Source of the DNA: Burkholderia lata
Lineage (GTDB): Bacteria > Pseudomonadota > Gammaproteobacteria > Burkholderiales > Burkholderiaceae
Length of the DNA stretch: 64,000 nucleotides
Direction of reading: 5' to 3'
NCBI RefSeq assembly: GCF_902499335.1
Contig: NZ_CABVQK010000002.1
Span: 186,001 to 250,000 of the forward strand
Positions 37,883 to 47,127 of this stretch are shown one piece after another. Under the pieces are notes generated by a model. The model did not search any database. It was given only the letters and a program-made list of their open reading frames with translations, and was not told the DNA's origin. Position 1 is the first letter of the stretch; each line of letters begins with the position of its first letter. A program made the position numbers and the translations under genes.

Positions 37883-38968
37883 TCAGTAACTTCCGTTCGC
37901 AAACCGCGCGATCGGATCGTCTGCCGTACTGGTGCGCGGGCTGACGGGCGCGGATTGTGTCGACGCACGCAACACCTGCACGGGGGCGGGCTCGATGCTG
38001 CGCGGGGATGCAGAAGCGGTGGCGGGCGGCGGTTCGGCATCGAACGCGGCGGCCTCGGCGGCCGTCAGTGCCGTCGTCGGAATCCGCGTGCCGACTTCCG
38101 CCTGGGCAGCCGGCGTTGCATTGGCCGTCATCGAGGTCACGCCGTCATCCACTGACGTTGCTTGTTGCTGGGCTGCCTGCATGCGCGGCGGCGGTTCGTA
38201 TGGATCGGCGGCCGGGGGCGCGGGTGCAATGGCTGCGGCCGTCACGACCGGCGTGGCGGGGATGACCGGTGCGGGCACCTGCGCCGCTCTCGCTTGCGGC
38301 GACGCATAGGCCGGCTGCCGCGGCGCGGAGCCCGCCACGACCACCGGGGCGGGCGCAACGACCGGCGCGCTGCGCGGCTCGTCCCGCTTGGCCTCGTAGG
38401 TCGGTGCATCGAACGGCGTAGGCGCCCCGCGCGGCGGCGCGACGCGGCGGATGCCGTCGAAACGCTTGGCCCAGTACGGGTTCGTCAGGTAGTCGAGCCG
38501 CACGGTGCCGCCCGTCGACGGTGCGTTGACGAAGCGCAGCTTGCCGACATAGATGCCGACGTGCGAATGCGGCCGTCCGGTCGTATTGAAGAAGATCAGG
38601 TCGCCCGGCGCGATCTGGTCGGGCTCGACCGACACGCCGCGGCCGCTCATGTCGGCGGTCGTGCGCGGCAGGTTCACGTCGGCCGCACGGCCGATCACGT
38701 AGCGCACGAGCCCGCTGCAGTCGAAGCCGCTCGTCGGTGTGTTGCCGCCCCAGCGATACGGGACGCCGACGAGGCTCATCGCCTGGATCGAGATTTCTTC
38801 CTGGCCGACGCTGTGATCGACGAATTTCGGGAAATTGGCGGGGGCGGGGAAGGCGCGCGGCGTGGTGATCTTCATGCCCGAGGCGGGGCGCGATGCCGAC
38901 TGCGGCGGCACGCTGGAGCAGGCCGCAAGCAGTGAAACGACAGCAACGGGAACCCAGATTCGAAGCAT
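37883..38968 (-). CDS. NlpC/P60 (C40) peptidoglycan endopeptidase, lipoprotein
   Basis: A 361-residue cell-wall hydrolase. The N-terminus is a lipoprotein signal with lipobox LAAC and Cys17. The catalytic NlpC/P60 domain spans about residues 55-180: YRWGGNTPTSGFDCSGLVRY with nucleophile Cys84, and RPHSHVGIYVG with His136. The long C-terminal half (about 180 residues) is low in complexity, rich in Ala, Pro, Val and Thr, and not conserved. It should cleave peptide cross-links or stem peptides in murein from the outer membrane side. Confidence 0.92.
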   Translation of the reverse strand: MLRIWVPVAVVSLLAACSSVPPQSASRPASGMKITTPRAFPAPANFPKFVDHSVGQEEISIQAMSLVGVPYRWGGNTPTSGFDCSGLVRYVIGRAADVNLPRTTADMSGRGVSVEPDQIAPGDLIFFNTTGRPHSHVGIYVGKLRFVNAPSTGGTVRLDYLTNPYWAKRFDGIRRVAPPRGAPTPFDAPTYEAKRDEPRSAPVVAPAPVVVAGSAPRQPAYASPQARAAQVPAPVIPATPVVTAAAIAPAPPAADPYEPPPRMQAAQQQATSVDDGVTSMTANATPAAQAEVGTRIPTTALTAAEAAAFDAEPPPATASASPRSIEPAPVQVLRASTQSAPVSPRTSTADDPIARFANGSY

Positions 38969-39135
38969 GGCAAGGCGGGCGAGCGCGGCGCGCTCGCGAA
39001 TCGTATGACAACAGACAGACCCGATGGTAGACGCTCCGGCGGGGCTTAAGCAACCATTCTTGAGAATTTACTTGAAGTTTCGCGCGTAAACCGGGTTGTT
39101 GCGTGACGATGTGTTACTTGCGTTTTCGACCCCAA

Positions 39136-39166
39136 ATAAAAACGGCGCTCCGGAAACGGAGCGCCG
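39136..39166 (-). terminator. Terminator after phoH-like gene
   Basis: CGGCGCTCC (39143-39151) pairs with GGAGCGCCG (39158-39166); on the minus strand the stem is followed by TTTTTATTT. Confidence 0.92.
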
Positions 39167-39205
39167 CGATGTGTCGAAAGCCGGCCGACGGGCCGGCCTG
39201 TCGCG

Positions 39206-41008
39206 TTACAGGATGTCCGACGCGTAGTCGGCGAGCCGCGAGCGTTCGCCGCGTGCAAGCGTCACGTGGCCGCTGTGGCCCCAGCCCTTGAAGCGGTCGA
39301 CGACGTACGTGAGACCCGAGCTGCCCTCGGTCAGGTAAGGCGTGTCGATCTGCGCGATGTTGCCGAGGCACACGATCTTCGTGCCCGGGCCCGCGCGCGT
39401 GACGAGCGTCTTCATCTGCTTCGGCGTCAAGTTCTGCGCCTCGTCGATGATCAGGTACTTGTCGACGAACGTACGGCCGCGCATGAAGTTCATGCTCTTC
39501 ACCTTCAGGCGCGAACGGATCAGTTCCTGCGTCGCGGCACGTCCCCATTCGCCGGCGGCGTCGTCGGTCTTCTGCAGCACTTCGAGGTTGTCGTCGAATG
39601 CGCCCATCCAGGGCTGCATCTTCTCTTCCTCGGTACCGGGCAGGAAACCGATGTCCTCGCCGACGGGCACGGTCGCGCGCGTCACGATGATCTCGTTGTA
39701 GCGCTTGTCGTCGAGCACCTGCGCGAGGCCGGCCGCGAGCGCGACGAGCGTCTTGCCGGTGCCGGCCTGGCCGAGCAGCGTGACGAAGTCGATCTCGGGG
39801 TTCATCAGCAGGTTCAGCGCGAAGTTCTGCTCGCGGTTGCGCGCGGTGATGCCCCACACGTTGTTCTTGTGGTGGCTGTAGTCACGCAGCGTCTGCAGCA
39901 GCGCCGTCTTGCCGTTCAGTTCGCGGACGATCGCATGGAACGTCGGCTCGCCGTTCTGCGGCTCGAGATAGACGAACTCGTTGACGAGCATCGACGCGAC
40001 GAGCGGGCCGGTCACGCGGTAGTACGTGGTGCCCGTCTTCGTGTCCTGCCAGCTCTCCATGCCCTTCGCATGCTTGGTCCAGAAATCCTGCGGCAGTTCG
40101 CGCACGCCGTTGTACAGGAGATCCTTGTCCTCGAGCACCTGGTCGTTGAAGTAGTCTTCCGCGGGCAGGCCGAGCGCATGCGCCTTGATCCGCATGTTGA
40201 TGTCTTTCGACACCAGCACGACCTGACGGTCGGGCCGGTCGCGCTGCAGCGCGCGCACGACGCCGAGGATCTGGTTGTCGGCCTTGCCTTCGGGCAAGCC
40301 TTCGACGGGCGCGATGTCCGCGAGCTTCGTCTGGAAGTACAGGCGGCCGAGCGCTTCGCGGCTGCCGAGGCGCGACAGCGGGATGCCGGCCGTGATCGCG
40401 CCGGCATCGGCGACGAGCGCGTCGAGCGTGCGGCTGACCTGGCGTGCGTTGCGCGCGACTTCGGACATCCCCTTCTTGTGGTTGTCGAGTTCCTCGAGCG
40501 TCATCATCGGCAGATAGACGTCGTGTTCCTCGAAGCGGAAGAGGCTGCTCGGATCGTGCATCAGCACGTTGGTGTCGAGCACGAACAGTTTCTGCAGTTC
40601 GGCTTCGGCGGGCTTGCGGCTGCGCGACTTCGTCGCGGCGCCGGTATCGCGCGCGGGTGCGGCGGCCGGTTTGTCGGCAGCCGGTTTGTCGTTGCGCGCG
40701 ACGACCGGTGCCGCGGGTTCGGCGGCCGCCGGCAGCGGTTGCAGCAGTGCAGCCGTCTGTTTCGTCTTGCGGCCGCGTGCGGGTGGGCTTGCGGCATCTT
40801 GCGTCGAAGACGCGACGGCGCGCAGCGGCGCGGCCGTGTTCGCGGCTTCGGTCATCGGTTGGGCCACGCTCGCCGGACCAAAGTCACCGGCTGTGGATGC
40901 GTCCCCTTCGGCGGATTTCTTCGCGGCTTTCGCGGGCCGCGCTTTCGCCTTGTATTCGTCGGGCGGCAGCAGGCTGCCGAGCTTGCTGGGGGGAGTAGGC
41001 AAAGGCAT
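39206..41008 (-). CDS. PhoH-family ATPase fused to PIN domain
   Basis: A 600-residue protein. Residues 1-140 form an Ala/Lys/Pro-rich, poorly conserved region. A PIN nuclease domain starts near 140 (LFVLDTNVLMHDPSSLFRFE, acidic residues for metal binding). The PhoH ATPase domain follows, with Walker A GQAGTGKT near residue 415 and Walker B YLIIDEAQNLTP, then CLGNIAQIDTPYLTEGSSGL. PIN-PhoH proteins of this kind have shown RNA helicase and RNase activity in mycobacteria. The start at MPLPTPPSK is preferred; the frame continues 31 codons up. Its role here is probably RNA handling, by family. Confidence 0.92.
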   Translation of the reverse strand: MPLPTPPSKLGSLLPPDEYKAKARPAKAAKKSAEGDASTAGDFGPASVAQPMTEAANTAAPLRAVASSTQDAASPPARGRKTKQTAALLQPLPAAAEPAAPVVARNDKPAADKPAAAPARDTGAATKSRSRKPAEAELQKLFVLDTNVLMHDPSSLFRFEEHDVYLPMMTLEELDNHKKGMSEVARNARQVSRTLDALVADAGAITAGIPLSRLGSREALGRLYFQTKLADIAPVEGLPEGKADNQILGVVRALQRDRPDRQVVLVSKDINMRIKAHALGLPAEDYFNDQVLEDKDLLYNGVRELPQDFWTKHAKGMESWQDTKTGTTYYRVTGPLVASMLVNEFVYLEPQNGEPTFHAIVRELNGKTALLQTLRDYSHHKNNVWGITARNREQNFALNLLMNPEIDFVTLLGQAGTGKTLVALAAGLAQVLDDKRYNEIIVTRATVPVGEDIGFLPGTEEEKMQPWMGAFDDNLEVLQKTDDAAGEWGRAATQELIRSRLKVKSMNFMRGRTFVDKYLIIDEAQNLTPKQMKTLVTRAGPGTKIVCLGNIAQIDTPYLTEGSSGLTYVVDRFKGWGHSGHVTLARGERSRLADYASDIL

Positions 41009-41186
41009 GGTGTCCCTCGGGAGGAATCGTGTCGCATGGCGTGCGCCGCTGATCGCATCCTGCGTGACGTAGACGCATGCAGTTTGCGCGCGGTGGCGCA
41101 CAGGAAGTTCGTCTAGCCGGTTCGCCTAAGTGTCGATCAGCTCCTTGACGCGGTGAGGGCCGGACCGAGGGCCGGCGCGCAATCCA

Positions 41187-41225
41187 TAAAAAAAGCCGCT
41201 GCCTCGTCGATAGAGGCATGCGGCT
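41187..41225 (-). terminator. Strong terminator on the minus strand
   Basis: On the minus strand GCCGC-AT-GCCTC pairs with GAGGC-A-GCGGC around a 7-base loop and is followed by seven T. It lies 115 bases past the bcp stop, further than usual. Confidence 0.92.
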
Positions 41226-41321
41226 CGGCTGATACCGTCGTAATGCGCGTCAGGTGCCGGCAAGCATCGCAACGAGCACCGGCGCAGCTACGAGAAATAT
41301 GGGGCGAACTGGCATTCATTG
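41187..41321 (-). ncRNA. Candidate small RNA between bcp and phoH-like gene
   Basis: On the minus strand, TGTACA inside the end of bcp and TATATT (41333-41328) form a sigma-70-like promoter with 17-base spacing. A start near 41321 would give a transcript of about 135 bases ending at the strong terminator. No open frame fits this stretch. It could instead be just the bcp 3' untranslated region, or a processed product of it. Confidence 0.35.
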
Positions 41322-41340
41322 CGGCCCAATATAACGCGCC

Positions 41341-41802
41341 TCAAAGCGCTTGTACAGCCTTTAGCACGTCGTCCACGTGACCCGGTACCTTGATGCCGCG
41401 CCATGCCTGGCGAAGCACGCCGTCGGCGTCGATCAGGAACGTCGAGCGCTCGATTCCGCGCACTTCCTTGCCATACATTTTCTTCATCTTGATGACATCG
41501 AACAGCGCGCACAGCGCTTCGTCGGCATCGGAAATCAGCGGGAACGGCAGTTCGAGCTTTGCCTTGAAATTGTCATGCGAGCGCAGGCTGTCGCGTGACA
41601 CGCCGATGACTTCCGCACCGGCTTTCTTGAACTTCGGATAGAGATCGCGGAACTGCAGCCCTTCGGTCGTGCAGCCCGGCGTGTTGTCCTTCGGATAGAA
41701 GTACAGCACGAGTTTCTTGCCCTTCAGGTCGGACAGCGAAATGTCGCCGCCCGTGGCCGGTGCGGTGAAATCGGGAACTTGACGGTCAACTTCGACGGAC
41801 AC
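41341..41802 (-). CDS. bcp: Thioredoxin-dependent peroxiredoxin Bcp (PrxQ type), apparently 1-Cys
   Basis: A 153-residue peroxiredoxin that reduces peroxides. The peroxidatic Cys44 is in KDNTPGCTTEGLQF. In E. coli Bcp a resolving Cys lies five residues later; here that position is Leu, so the enzyme would need an outside thiol or use the Cys in DEALCALFDV. Length and the rest of the fold (LVLYFYPKDNTPGC, STFLIDADGVLRQAW) are typical. It lies 108 bases after arnD on the same strand but has its own start site region. Confidence 0.93.
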   Translation of the reverse strand: MSVEVDRQVPDFTAPATGGDISLSDLKGKKLVLYFYPKDNTPGCTTEGLQFRDLYPKFKKAGAEVIGVSRDSLRSHDNFKAKLELPFPLISDADEALCALFDVIKMKKMYGKEVRGIERSTFLIDADGVLRQAWRGIKVPGHVDDVLKAVQAL

Positions 41803-41910
41803 GTGTTTCTCCTGTTGTTATGGAAAGGCGCCGCTGCGGCGGCGCGGTTCGGCGGGGCGTCGCGGCAGCGTGCCGCAAGGGCGGAGCGGGCGACGCCGGC
41901 GCGCGCGAAC

Positions 41911-42807
41911 TCAGTCGGGCTGGACGATTAGTTCGCCGGAGCGGCCGGGAATTTCGCCCCACGTGACAGGGTACGATGGCAGCGAGTCGCGGTCCAGCGT
42001 CGCGTGGTAGTCACCCATCGTCGCGAATGTGTGACCTTGCGCGCGCCAGCCGGCGAGCAGTTGCTCGAACACGGGCGCAAGCTTCTGGCCTTCCAGTTCC
42101 GCATGCAGCGTGAACACCTGATCGTGCGGATTGGTTTCGGTGAACTTGAGGATGTGCGCGGCGACGTTGTGCGTGTCGACGCCGTCGATGCCGAGCACTT
42201 CGTCGAGCGTCGGCAACGTGGTGGGCATCTGCACGTGCGACAGCGTGCGGCCGTTGACGACGGGCAGGTACGGCGAATGGCCGCGGCCGTCGGATGCGTA
42301 GCGCATCCCCCATGCGTCGATCTGCTCGAATGCGGAGTCGTTCATCTGCCAGCCGGCCGCGCCGTGCGTGACGGGCGGCGCGCCGAAGATCTCGATGAAG
42401 CGCGCGTGACTCTTCTGCATTTCACGCGCGGTCCAGTCGCGATCGCGCACGCGGACGTTGTCCTGCCAGTAAACGTGATCCCACGTGTGGATCCCGCATT
42501 CGAAGCCGGCCTCGTGAATCGCGCGCATGTCGGCGATCGCGCGGCGGCCGATGTCGGGGCCCGGCAGCAGCACGCCGTACATCAGCTGCTTCACGCCGTA
42601 GTGCTCGACCACCGACGTGCGCGACACTTTCTTCAGGAAGCCGGGGCGGAACACGCGCCGCAGCGCCCAGCCCGTGTGATCGGGCCCGAGGCTGAAGAGG
42701 AAGGTCGCGCGCGCACTGAAGCGGTCGAAGATGCGCGCGAGGTTCGGCACGCCTTCGCGCGTGCCGCGCAGCGTGTCGACGTCGATCTTGAGGACGATGC
42801 GAGCCAA
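41911..42807 (-). CDS. arnD: 4-deoxy-4-formamido-L-arabinose-phosphoundecaprenol deformylase
   Basis: A 298-residue NodB-type polysaccharide deacetylase. The metal and catalytic sites are in LKIDVDTLRG and GIHTWDHVYW, with further His near FTLHAELEG. It removes the formyl group from undecaprenyl-phosphate-Ara4FN, giving the Ara4N carrier lipid. Last gene of the arn cluster, 13 bases after the decarboxylase gene. Confidence 0.95.
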   Translation of the reverse strand: MARIVLKIDVDTLRGTREGVPNLARIFDRFSARATFLFSLGPDHTGWALRRVFRPGFLKKVSRTSVVEHYGVKQLMYGVLLPGPDIGRRAIADMRAIHEAGFECGIHTWDHVYWQDNVRVRDRDWTAREMQKSHARFIEIFGAPPVTHGAAGWQMNDSAFEQIDAWGMRYASDGRGHSPYLPVVNGRTLSHVQMPTTLPTLDEVLGIDGVDTHNVAAHILKFTETNPHDQVFTLHAELEGQKLAPVFEQLLAGWRAQGHTFATMGDYHATLDRDSLPSYPVTWGEIPGRSGELIVQPD

Positions 42808-42820
42808 GCGAACGTCCCGA

Positions 42821-43876
42821 TCAGCCTTGCTGTTCGACGAGCGCGCGCGCGTCGGCGACGTGGCCGCGATACGCTTCGAAGATGTTGCGCAGCGCGTCGT
42901 CGAACGTCGCTTGCGGCGCCCAGCCGAGTTCCTGCATCGTGTTGTCGATCTTCGGCACGCGGTTCTGCACGTCCTGGTAGCCGTTGCCGTAGTAGGCGCC
43001 GGACGTCGTTTCGACGAGCTTCACCTGCTTGGCCGAATCGGCGTACTCGGGGAATTCCGCCGCGAGTTCGAGCATCTTGTGCGCGAGTTCGCGAACCGAG
43101 AAGTTGTTCTTCGGATTCCCGATGTTGTAGATCTTGCCCGACGCGACGCCGTCCTTGTTCTCGATGATCTTCATCAGCGCGCTGATGCCGTCGCCGATGT
43201 CGGTGAACGCACGCTTCTGCGAGCCGCCGTCGACGAGGCTGATGTTCTCGCCGCGCACGATGTGGCCGAGGAACTGCGTGACCACGCGCGAGCTGCCTTC
43301 CTTCGGCGTGTAGATCGAGTCGAGGCCCGGGCCGATCCAGTTGAACGGGCGGAACAGCGTGAAGTTCAGGCCTTCCATCCCGTAGCCCCAGATCACGCGG
43401 TCCATCAGCTGCTTCGAGCACGCGTAGATCCAGCGCGGCTTGTTGATCGGGCCGTAGGTGAGGGCCGATGCATCCGGGTCGAACTGCTCGTCCGAGCACA
43501 TGCCGTAGACCTCGGAGGTCGACGGGAACACGAGGTGCTTGCCGTACTTGACGGCCGAACGCACGATCGGCAGGTTCGCCTCGAAGTCGAGTTCGAACAC
43601 GCGCAGCGGCTGCTGGACGTAGGTGGCGGGCGTCGCGATCGCGACGAGCGGCAGGATCACGTCGCACTTCTTCACGTGATACTCGACCCACTCCTTGTTG
43701 ATCGTGATGTCGCCTTCGAAGAAATGCATCCGCTCGTGGTTGACGAGGTCGCCAAGCCGGTCGGTCTGCATGTCCATGCCGAACACTTCCCAATCGGTGG
43801 TTTCAAGAATGCGCTTCGACAGGTGATGGCCGATGAAGCCGTTCACACCCAGGATCAGGACTTTTTTTGCTTTCAT
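42821..43876 (-). CDS. arnA: UDP-glucuronic acid decarboxylase (C-terminal half of ArnA as a separate protein)
   Basis: A 351-residue short-chain dehydrogenase/reductase. The NAD site is ILGVNGFIGHHL at residues 8-19, and catalytic region residues lie in PSTSEVYGMC and YACSKQLMD (YxxxK). It oxidises and decarboxylates UDP-glucuronate to UDP-4-keto-pentose. In E. coli this is one half of bifunctional ArnA; here it is a free protein whose ATG overlaps the formyltransferase stop by 4 bases. The start at MKAKKVLIL is fixed by the overlap and by homology. Confidence 0.94.
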   Translation of the reverse strand: MKAKKVLILGVNGFIGHHLSKRILETTDWEVFGMDMQTDRLGDLVNHERMHFFEGDITINKEWVEYHVKKCDVILPLVAIATPATYVQQPLRVFELDFEANLPIVRSAVKYGKHLVFPSTSEVYGMCSDEQFDPDASALTYGPINKPRWIYACSKQLMDRVIWGYGMEGLNFTLFRPFNWIGPGLDSIYTPKEGSSRVVTQFLGHIVRGENISLVDGGSQKRAFTDIGDGISALMKIIENKDGVASGKIYNIGNPKNNFSVRELAHKMLELAAEFPEYADSAKQVKLVETTSGAYYGNGYQDVQNRVPKIDNTMQELGWAPQATFDDALRNIFEAYRGHVADARALVEQQG

Positions 43877-44820
43877 GAATGACGGGAAGAATGAATGAAC
43901 TGCGCGAATTCCGTGGGCGTCACGACGGTTTCGCTGCCGTCCCGCTGCTGCCACAGCTCGAGAATGGATAGGGCGCGGCTGTCGCCGCAGACGCCGAATA
44001 GCACATTATCGCTTACGTGCAGGCCGGGCGGCAAATCTGCCGCGGCGGCCGCTGCCGCGCTGCCGGGTGCCGCGAGGCGCGCGCGCGCGATCACGAAACG
44101 CGTGCCGTCGACGTCCGTGAACGCGCCCGGATACGGGGGCGCGACCGCGCGCACCAGGTTGTAGACCTGCGCGGCCGGCTTCGACCAGTCGACGCGGCCG
44201 TCCTCGGGCTTGCGCCCGCCGTAGTAGCTGCCGGTCGCGAGGTCGTTCGGCAGGTGCGGCGCCTCGCCCGCGAGCAGCGCGGGCAGCACCCGCCAGAGCG
44301 TCTGCTCGGCGGCCACCGTGACCTTGTCGAACACCTGCGTGGCGGTGTCGTCGGGCAGGATCGGCACCGCGGTCTGGCCGATGATCGCGCCCGCGTCGGG
44401 CTTCGCGGCCATCTCGTGCAGCGTCGCGCCGGTTTCGGTTTCGCCGTTCAGCACCGCCCAGTTGGTCGGTACCCGACCCCGGTATTTCGGCAGCAGCGAA
44501 CCGTGCATGTTGTACGCGCCCTTCGGCGCGATCGCGAGCAGGTCCACCGGCAGCATGTGGCGGTAGTAGAACGAGAAGATGAAGTCCGGCTGCGCGTCGG
44601 ATACCGCGCGGCGCAGCGCCGGATCGGCGGGATCGGCCGGCGTGAGCACCGGAATGCCGTGCTCGGCCGCGACGGATGCGACGCTGCCGAACCAGATGTT
44701 CTCGTTCGGGTTGTCCTCGTGCGTGACGACGAGCGCGACGTCGACGCCGCGTGCGAGCAGCACCTGCAGGCACCGCACGCCGACGTTGTGATACGCGAAG
44801 ACGACTGCGCGCGGTTTCAT
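43873..44820 (-). CDS. UDP-Ara4N formyltransferase (N-terminal half of ArnA as a separate protein)
   Basis: A 315-residue formyltransferase using 10-formyl-tetrahydrofolate to make UDP-Ara4FN. The catalytic triad is Asn104 and His106 in YNMHGSLLPKYRG and Asp142 in KPDAGAIIGQ. In E. coli it is fused to the decarboxylase; here it stands alone, translationally coupled by 4-base overlaps to arnC upstream and the decarboxylase downstream. The C-terminal part (formyltransferase C domain) is followed by a short unconserved tail. Confidence 0.94.
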   Translation of the reverse strand: MKPRAVVFAYHNVGVRCLQVLLARGVDVALVVTHEDNPNENIWFGSVASVAAEHGIPVLTPADPADPALRRAVSDAQPDFIFSFYYRHMLPVDLLAIAPKGAYNMHGSLLPKYRGRVPTNWAVLNGETETGATLHEMAAKPDAGAIIGQTAVPILPDDTATQVFDKVTVAAEQTLWRVLPALLAGEAPHLPNDLATGSYYGGRKPEDGRVDWSKPAAQVYNLVRAVAPPYPGAFTDVDGTRFVIARARLAAPGSAAAAAAADLPPGLHVSDNVLFGVCGDSRALSILELWQQRDGSETVVTPTEFAQFIHSSRHS

Positions 44821-45839
44821 TGCGCGGCTCCCGAGCGGTTCGCGCCGGCCGGCACCGCCGGTACGCCGTCGTGCTGCTCGAGCACGGCCTGGATCAGGTA
44901 GCGCGGCCGTGCACGCACCTGCTGGTAGATGCGGCCGACGTATTCGCCGAGCAGGCCGAGCGCGAAGATGATCACGCCGAGCAGGAAGAACGTGATGGCG
45001 AACAGCGTGAACACGCCTTGCACTTCCGCGCCGACGATGAAGCGTCGCACGAGCAGCAGCACGAACAGCGCGGCGGAGCCGAGCGACAGGATCACGCCGA
45101 TGAACGACAGCCACTGCAGCGGCACGACCGAGAAGCCCGTCACGAGGTCGAAGTTCAGCCGGATCAGGCTGTACAGCGAGTACTTCGACTCGCCGGCGAA
45201 GCGCTCTTCGTGCGCAACCTCGATCTCGGTCGGCTTCTGCGCGAACGTGTATGCGAGTGCGGGGATGAACGTGTTGACTTCGCCGCACACGTTGATCGTG
45301 TCGATGATGCGGCGGCTGTACGCGCGCAGCATGCAGCCCTGGTCGGTCATCTTGATGCGGGTGATGCGCTCGCGCAGGCGGTTCATCATCTGCGACGCCT
45401 TGCGCCGCCACAGGCTGTCCTGGCGCTGCTTGCGGATCGAGCCGACGTAATCGTAGCCCTCGCGCATCTTTGCGATCAGCTTGCCGATTTCCTCGGGCGG
45501 GTTCTGCAGGTCGGCGTCGAGCGTGATGACGATCTCGCCGCGCGATTGCGCGAAGCCGGCGAGGATCGCCATGTGCTGGCCGTAGTTGCCGTTGAGCAGC
45601 ACGATGCGCGTCGTGTCGGGACGTACGTGGAACTGATCGGCGAGCATCGCGGCCGAGCGGTCGCGGCTGCCGTCGTTGATCAGGATCACTTCGTATGACG
45701 TGTCGAGTGCGTCGAGCGCCGGATACAGCCGCGCGAACAGCGCGGCGAGGCCGTCTTCCTCGTTGTACACGGGGATGATGATCGATACTTCCGGCTGCCC
45801 GGCGACCGGATGCCCGGCGCGTGCTTCAAGGTGACTCAT
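44817..45839 (-). CDS. arnC: Undecaprenyl-phosphate 4-deoxy-4-formamido-L-arabinose transferase
   Basis: A 340-residue GT2 glycosyltransferase. The N-terminal GT-A domain has VSIIIPVYNEEDGLAALF and the acidic ITLDADLQNPPEEI. Two membrane helices lie at about residues 240-300 (QWLSFIGVILSLGSAALFVL, then FTLFAITFFLLGVIIFALGL). It moves Ara4FN from UDP onto undecaprenyl phosphate at the inner membrane. Its stop overlaps the next start; arnB lies 6 bases upstream. Confidence 0.95.
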   Translation of the reverse strand: MSHLEARAGHPVAGQPEVSIIIPVYNEEDGLAALFARLYPALDALDTSYEVILINDGSRDRSAAMLADQFHVRPDTTRIVLLNGNYGQHMAILAGFAQSRGEIVITLDADLQNPPEEIGKLIAKMREGYDYVGSIRKQRQDSLWRRKASQMMNRLRERITRIKMTDQGCMLRAYSRRIIDTINVCGEVNTFIPALAYTFAQKPTEIEVAHEERFAGESKYSLYSLIRLNFDLVTGFSVVPLQWLSFIGVILSLGSAALFVLLLVRRFIVGAEVQGVFTLFAITFFLLGVIIFALGLLGEYVGRIYQQVRARPRYLIQAVLEQHDGVPAVPAGANRSGAAQ

Positions 45840-45845
45840 GTACGC

Positions 45846-46997
45846 TTATTTTCCGTATTGTTCGCAAATCTGGTTGATGGCGTCGACCACGCGACGCACG
45901 TCGTCTTCCGTCATCTGCGTGAAGAGCGGCAGCGTGACGGTCGACGCGCCGTACCGTTCGGCGTGGGGGAACATGCCCTCCTTGAAGCCGCGCGCACGGT
46001 ACAGCGTGAAAAGATGGATCGCCGGGTAGTGGATGCCCGTGCCGATGCCGCGTTCCTTCATCTGCGCCATGAACTCGGCGCGCGAGATCGTCAGCCGCTC
46101 GAGCGGCAGCGTGATCAGGAACATGTGCCAGTTGCCGTTCTCGAATTCGGCGATCGGCAGGCCGACGCCGAGTTTCACGGCTGCGCTGCCGTCGAACGCG
46201 GCGAAGTAGGCGCGCGCAAGCGCGCGGCGCTGCGCGGTGAAGCGTTCGAGGTGCGGCAGCTGGCCGAGGCCGACGCGCGCGGCGACGTCGGTCAGGTTGT
46301 ACTTGCCGCCGAGCACGTCGCAGTCCATCCCGTCGAAGCCCGTGCGCGTGATGCCCTGCAGCCGGTACTTCTGCGCGAGCGCCGCTTCTTCCTCGTTGTT
46401 CAGCACGAGTGCGCCGCCTTCGATCGTCGTCAGGTTCTTGTTTGCGTGGAAGCTGAACGACACGATGTCGCCGATCGCGCCGATGCGCTTGCCGTTCCAC
46501 GTCGAGCCGAATGCTTGCGCCGCATCCTCGATCACGCGCAGCTTGTGTGCGCGCGCGATCGCGTACAGGCGGTCCATGTCGACCGGCAGGCCGGACAGGA
46601 ACACCGGGATGATCGCCTTCGTGCGCGGCGTGATCGCCTGCTCGAGCTTGTCGAGGTCGATGTTGCGCGTGACGGGATCGATGTCGGCGAACACGGGCGT
46701 CGCGCCGGTCTCGAGGATCACGTTGCTGGTCGAGACCCACGACGCCGGCGTCGTGATCACCTCGTCGCCGGCACCGACGCCCGCGATGCGCAGGCCGATC
46801 TCGAGCGTGCAGGTGCCCGAGTTGAACGCACGGACCGGACGGCCGCCACAGTACTCGGACAGCGCCGCTTCGAATTTCTGGCTCTGCGGGCCGGTGGTGA
46901 TCCAGCCCGAGCGCAGCACGTCGACGACGCCCTGGATGGTTTCCTCATCGATCTCGGGGCGGGTGAACGGCAGAAACGGAGCAGTAGTCTGGCTCAT
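45846..46997 (-). CDS. arnB: UDP-4-amino-4-deoxy-L-arabinose aminotransferase
   Basis: A 383-residue PLP enzyme of the DegT/DnrJ/EryC1 family. The PLP Lys is Lys187 in SFHANKNLTTIEGG, one position off E. coli Lys188. VIEDAAQAFGSTWNG and IHYPAIHLF also fit ArnB. It aminates UDP-4-keto-pentose with glutamate to UDP-Ara4N. The start at MSQTTAPFL is preferred over an upstream ATG at 47060. Confidence 0.95.
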   Translation of the reverse strand: MSQTTAPFLPFTRPEIDEETIQGVVDVLRSGWITTGPQSQKFEAALSEYCGGRPVRAFNSGTCTLEIGLRIAGVGAGDEVITTPASWVSTSNVILETGATPVFADIDPVTRNIDLDKLEQAITPRTKAIIPVFLSGLPVDMDRLYAIARAHKLRVIEDAAQAFGSTWNGKRIGAIGDIVSFSFHANKNLTTIEGGALVLNNEEEAALAQKYRLQGITRTGFDGMDCDVLGGKYNLTDVAARVGLGQLPHLERFTAQRRALARAYFAAFDGSAAVKLGVGLPIAEFENGNWHMFLITLPLERLTISRAEFMAQMKERGIGTGIHYPAIHLFTLYRARGFKEGMFPHAERYGASTVTLPLFTQMTEDDVRRVVDAINQICEQYGK

Positions 46998-47127
46998 GTA
47001 CGCTTTGGCCTGTAATGGCGTGTAATAAAAGGGTCGGGCGATCCCGGCCGAAACCGGCATTAAACACCGGTTGGCGGAATCGCACCGTGATTTTTTGTAG
47101 GCGGACGCTTAACGCGGCGGGGCGTGC

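Larger units (their letters stand above)
41009..41340. other. Gap between bcp and phoH-like gene with a candidate small RNA
   Basis: About 330 bases with no protein gene. It holds the bcp-side terminator, the phoH-like promoter region and a possible separate short transcript described at 41187-41321. Confidence 0.55.
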
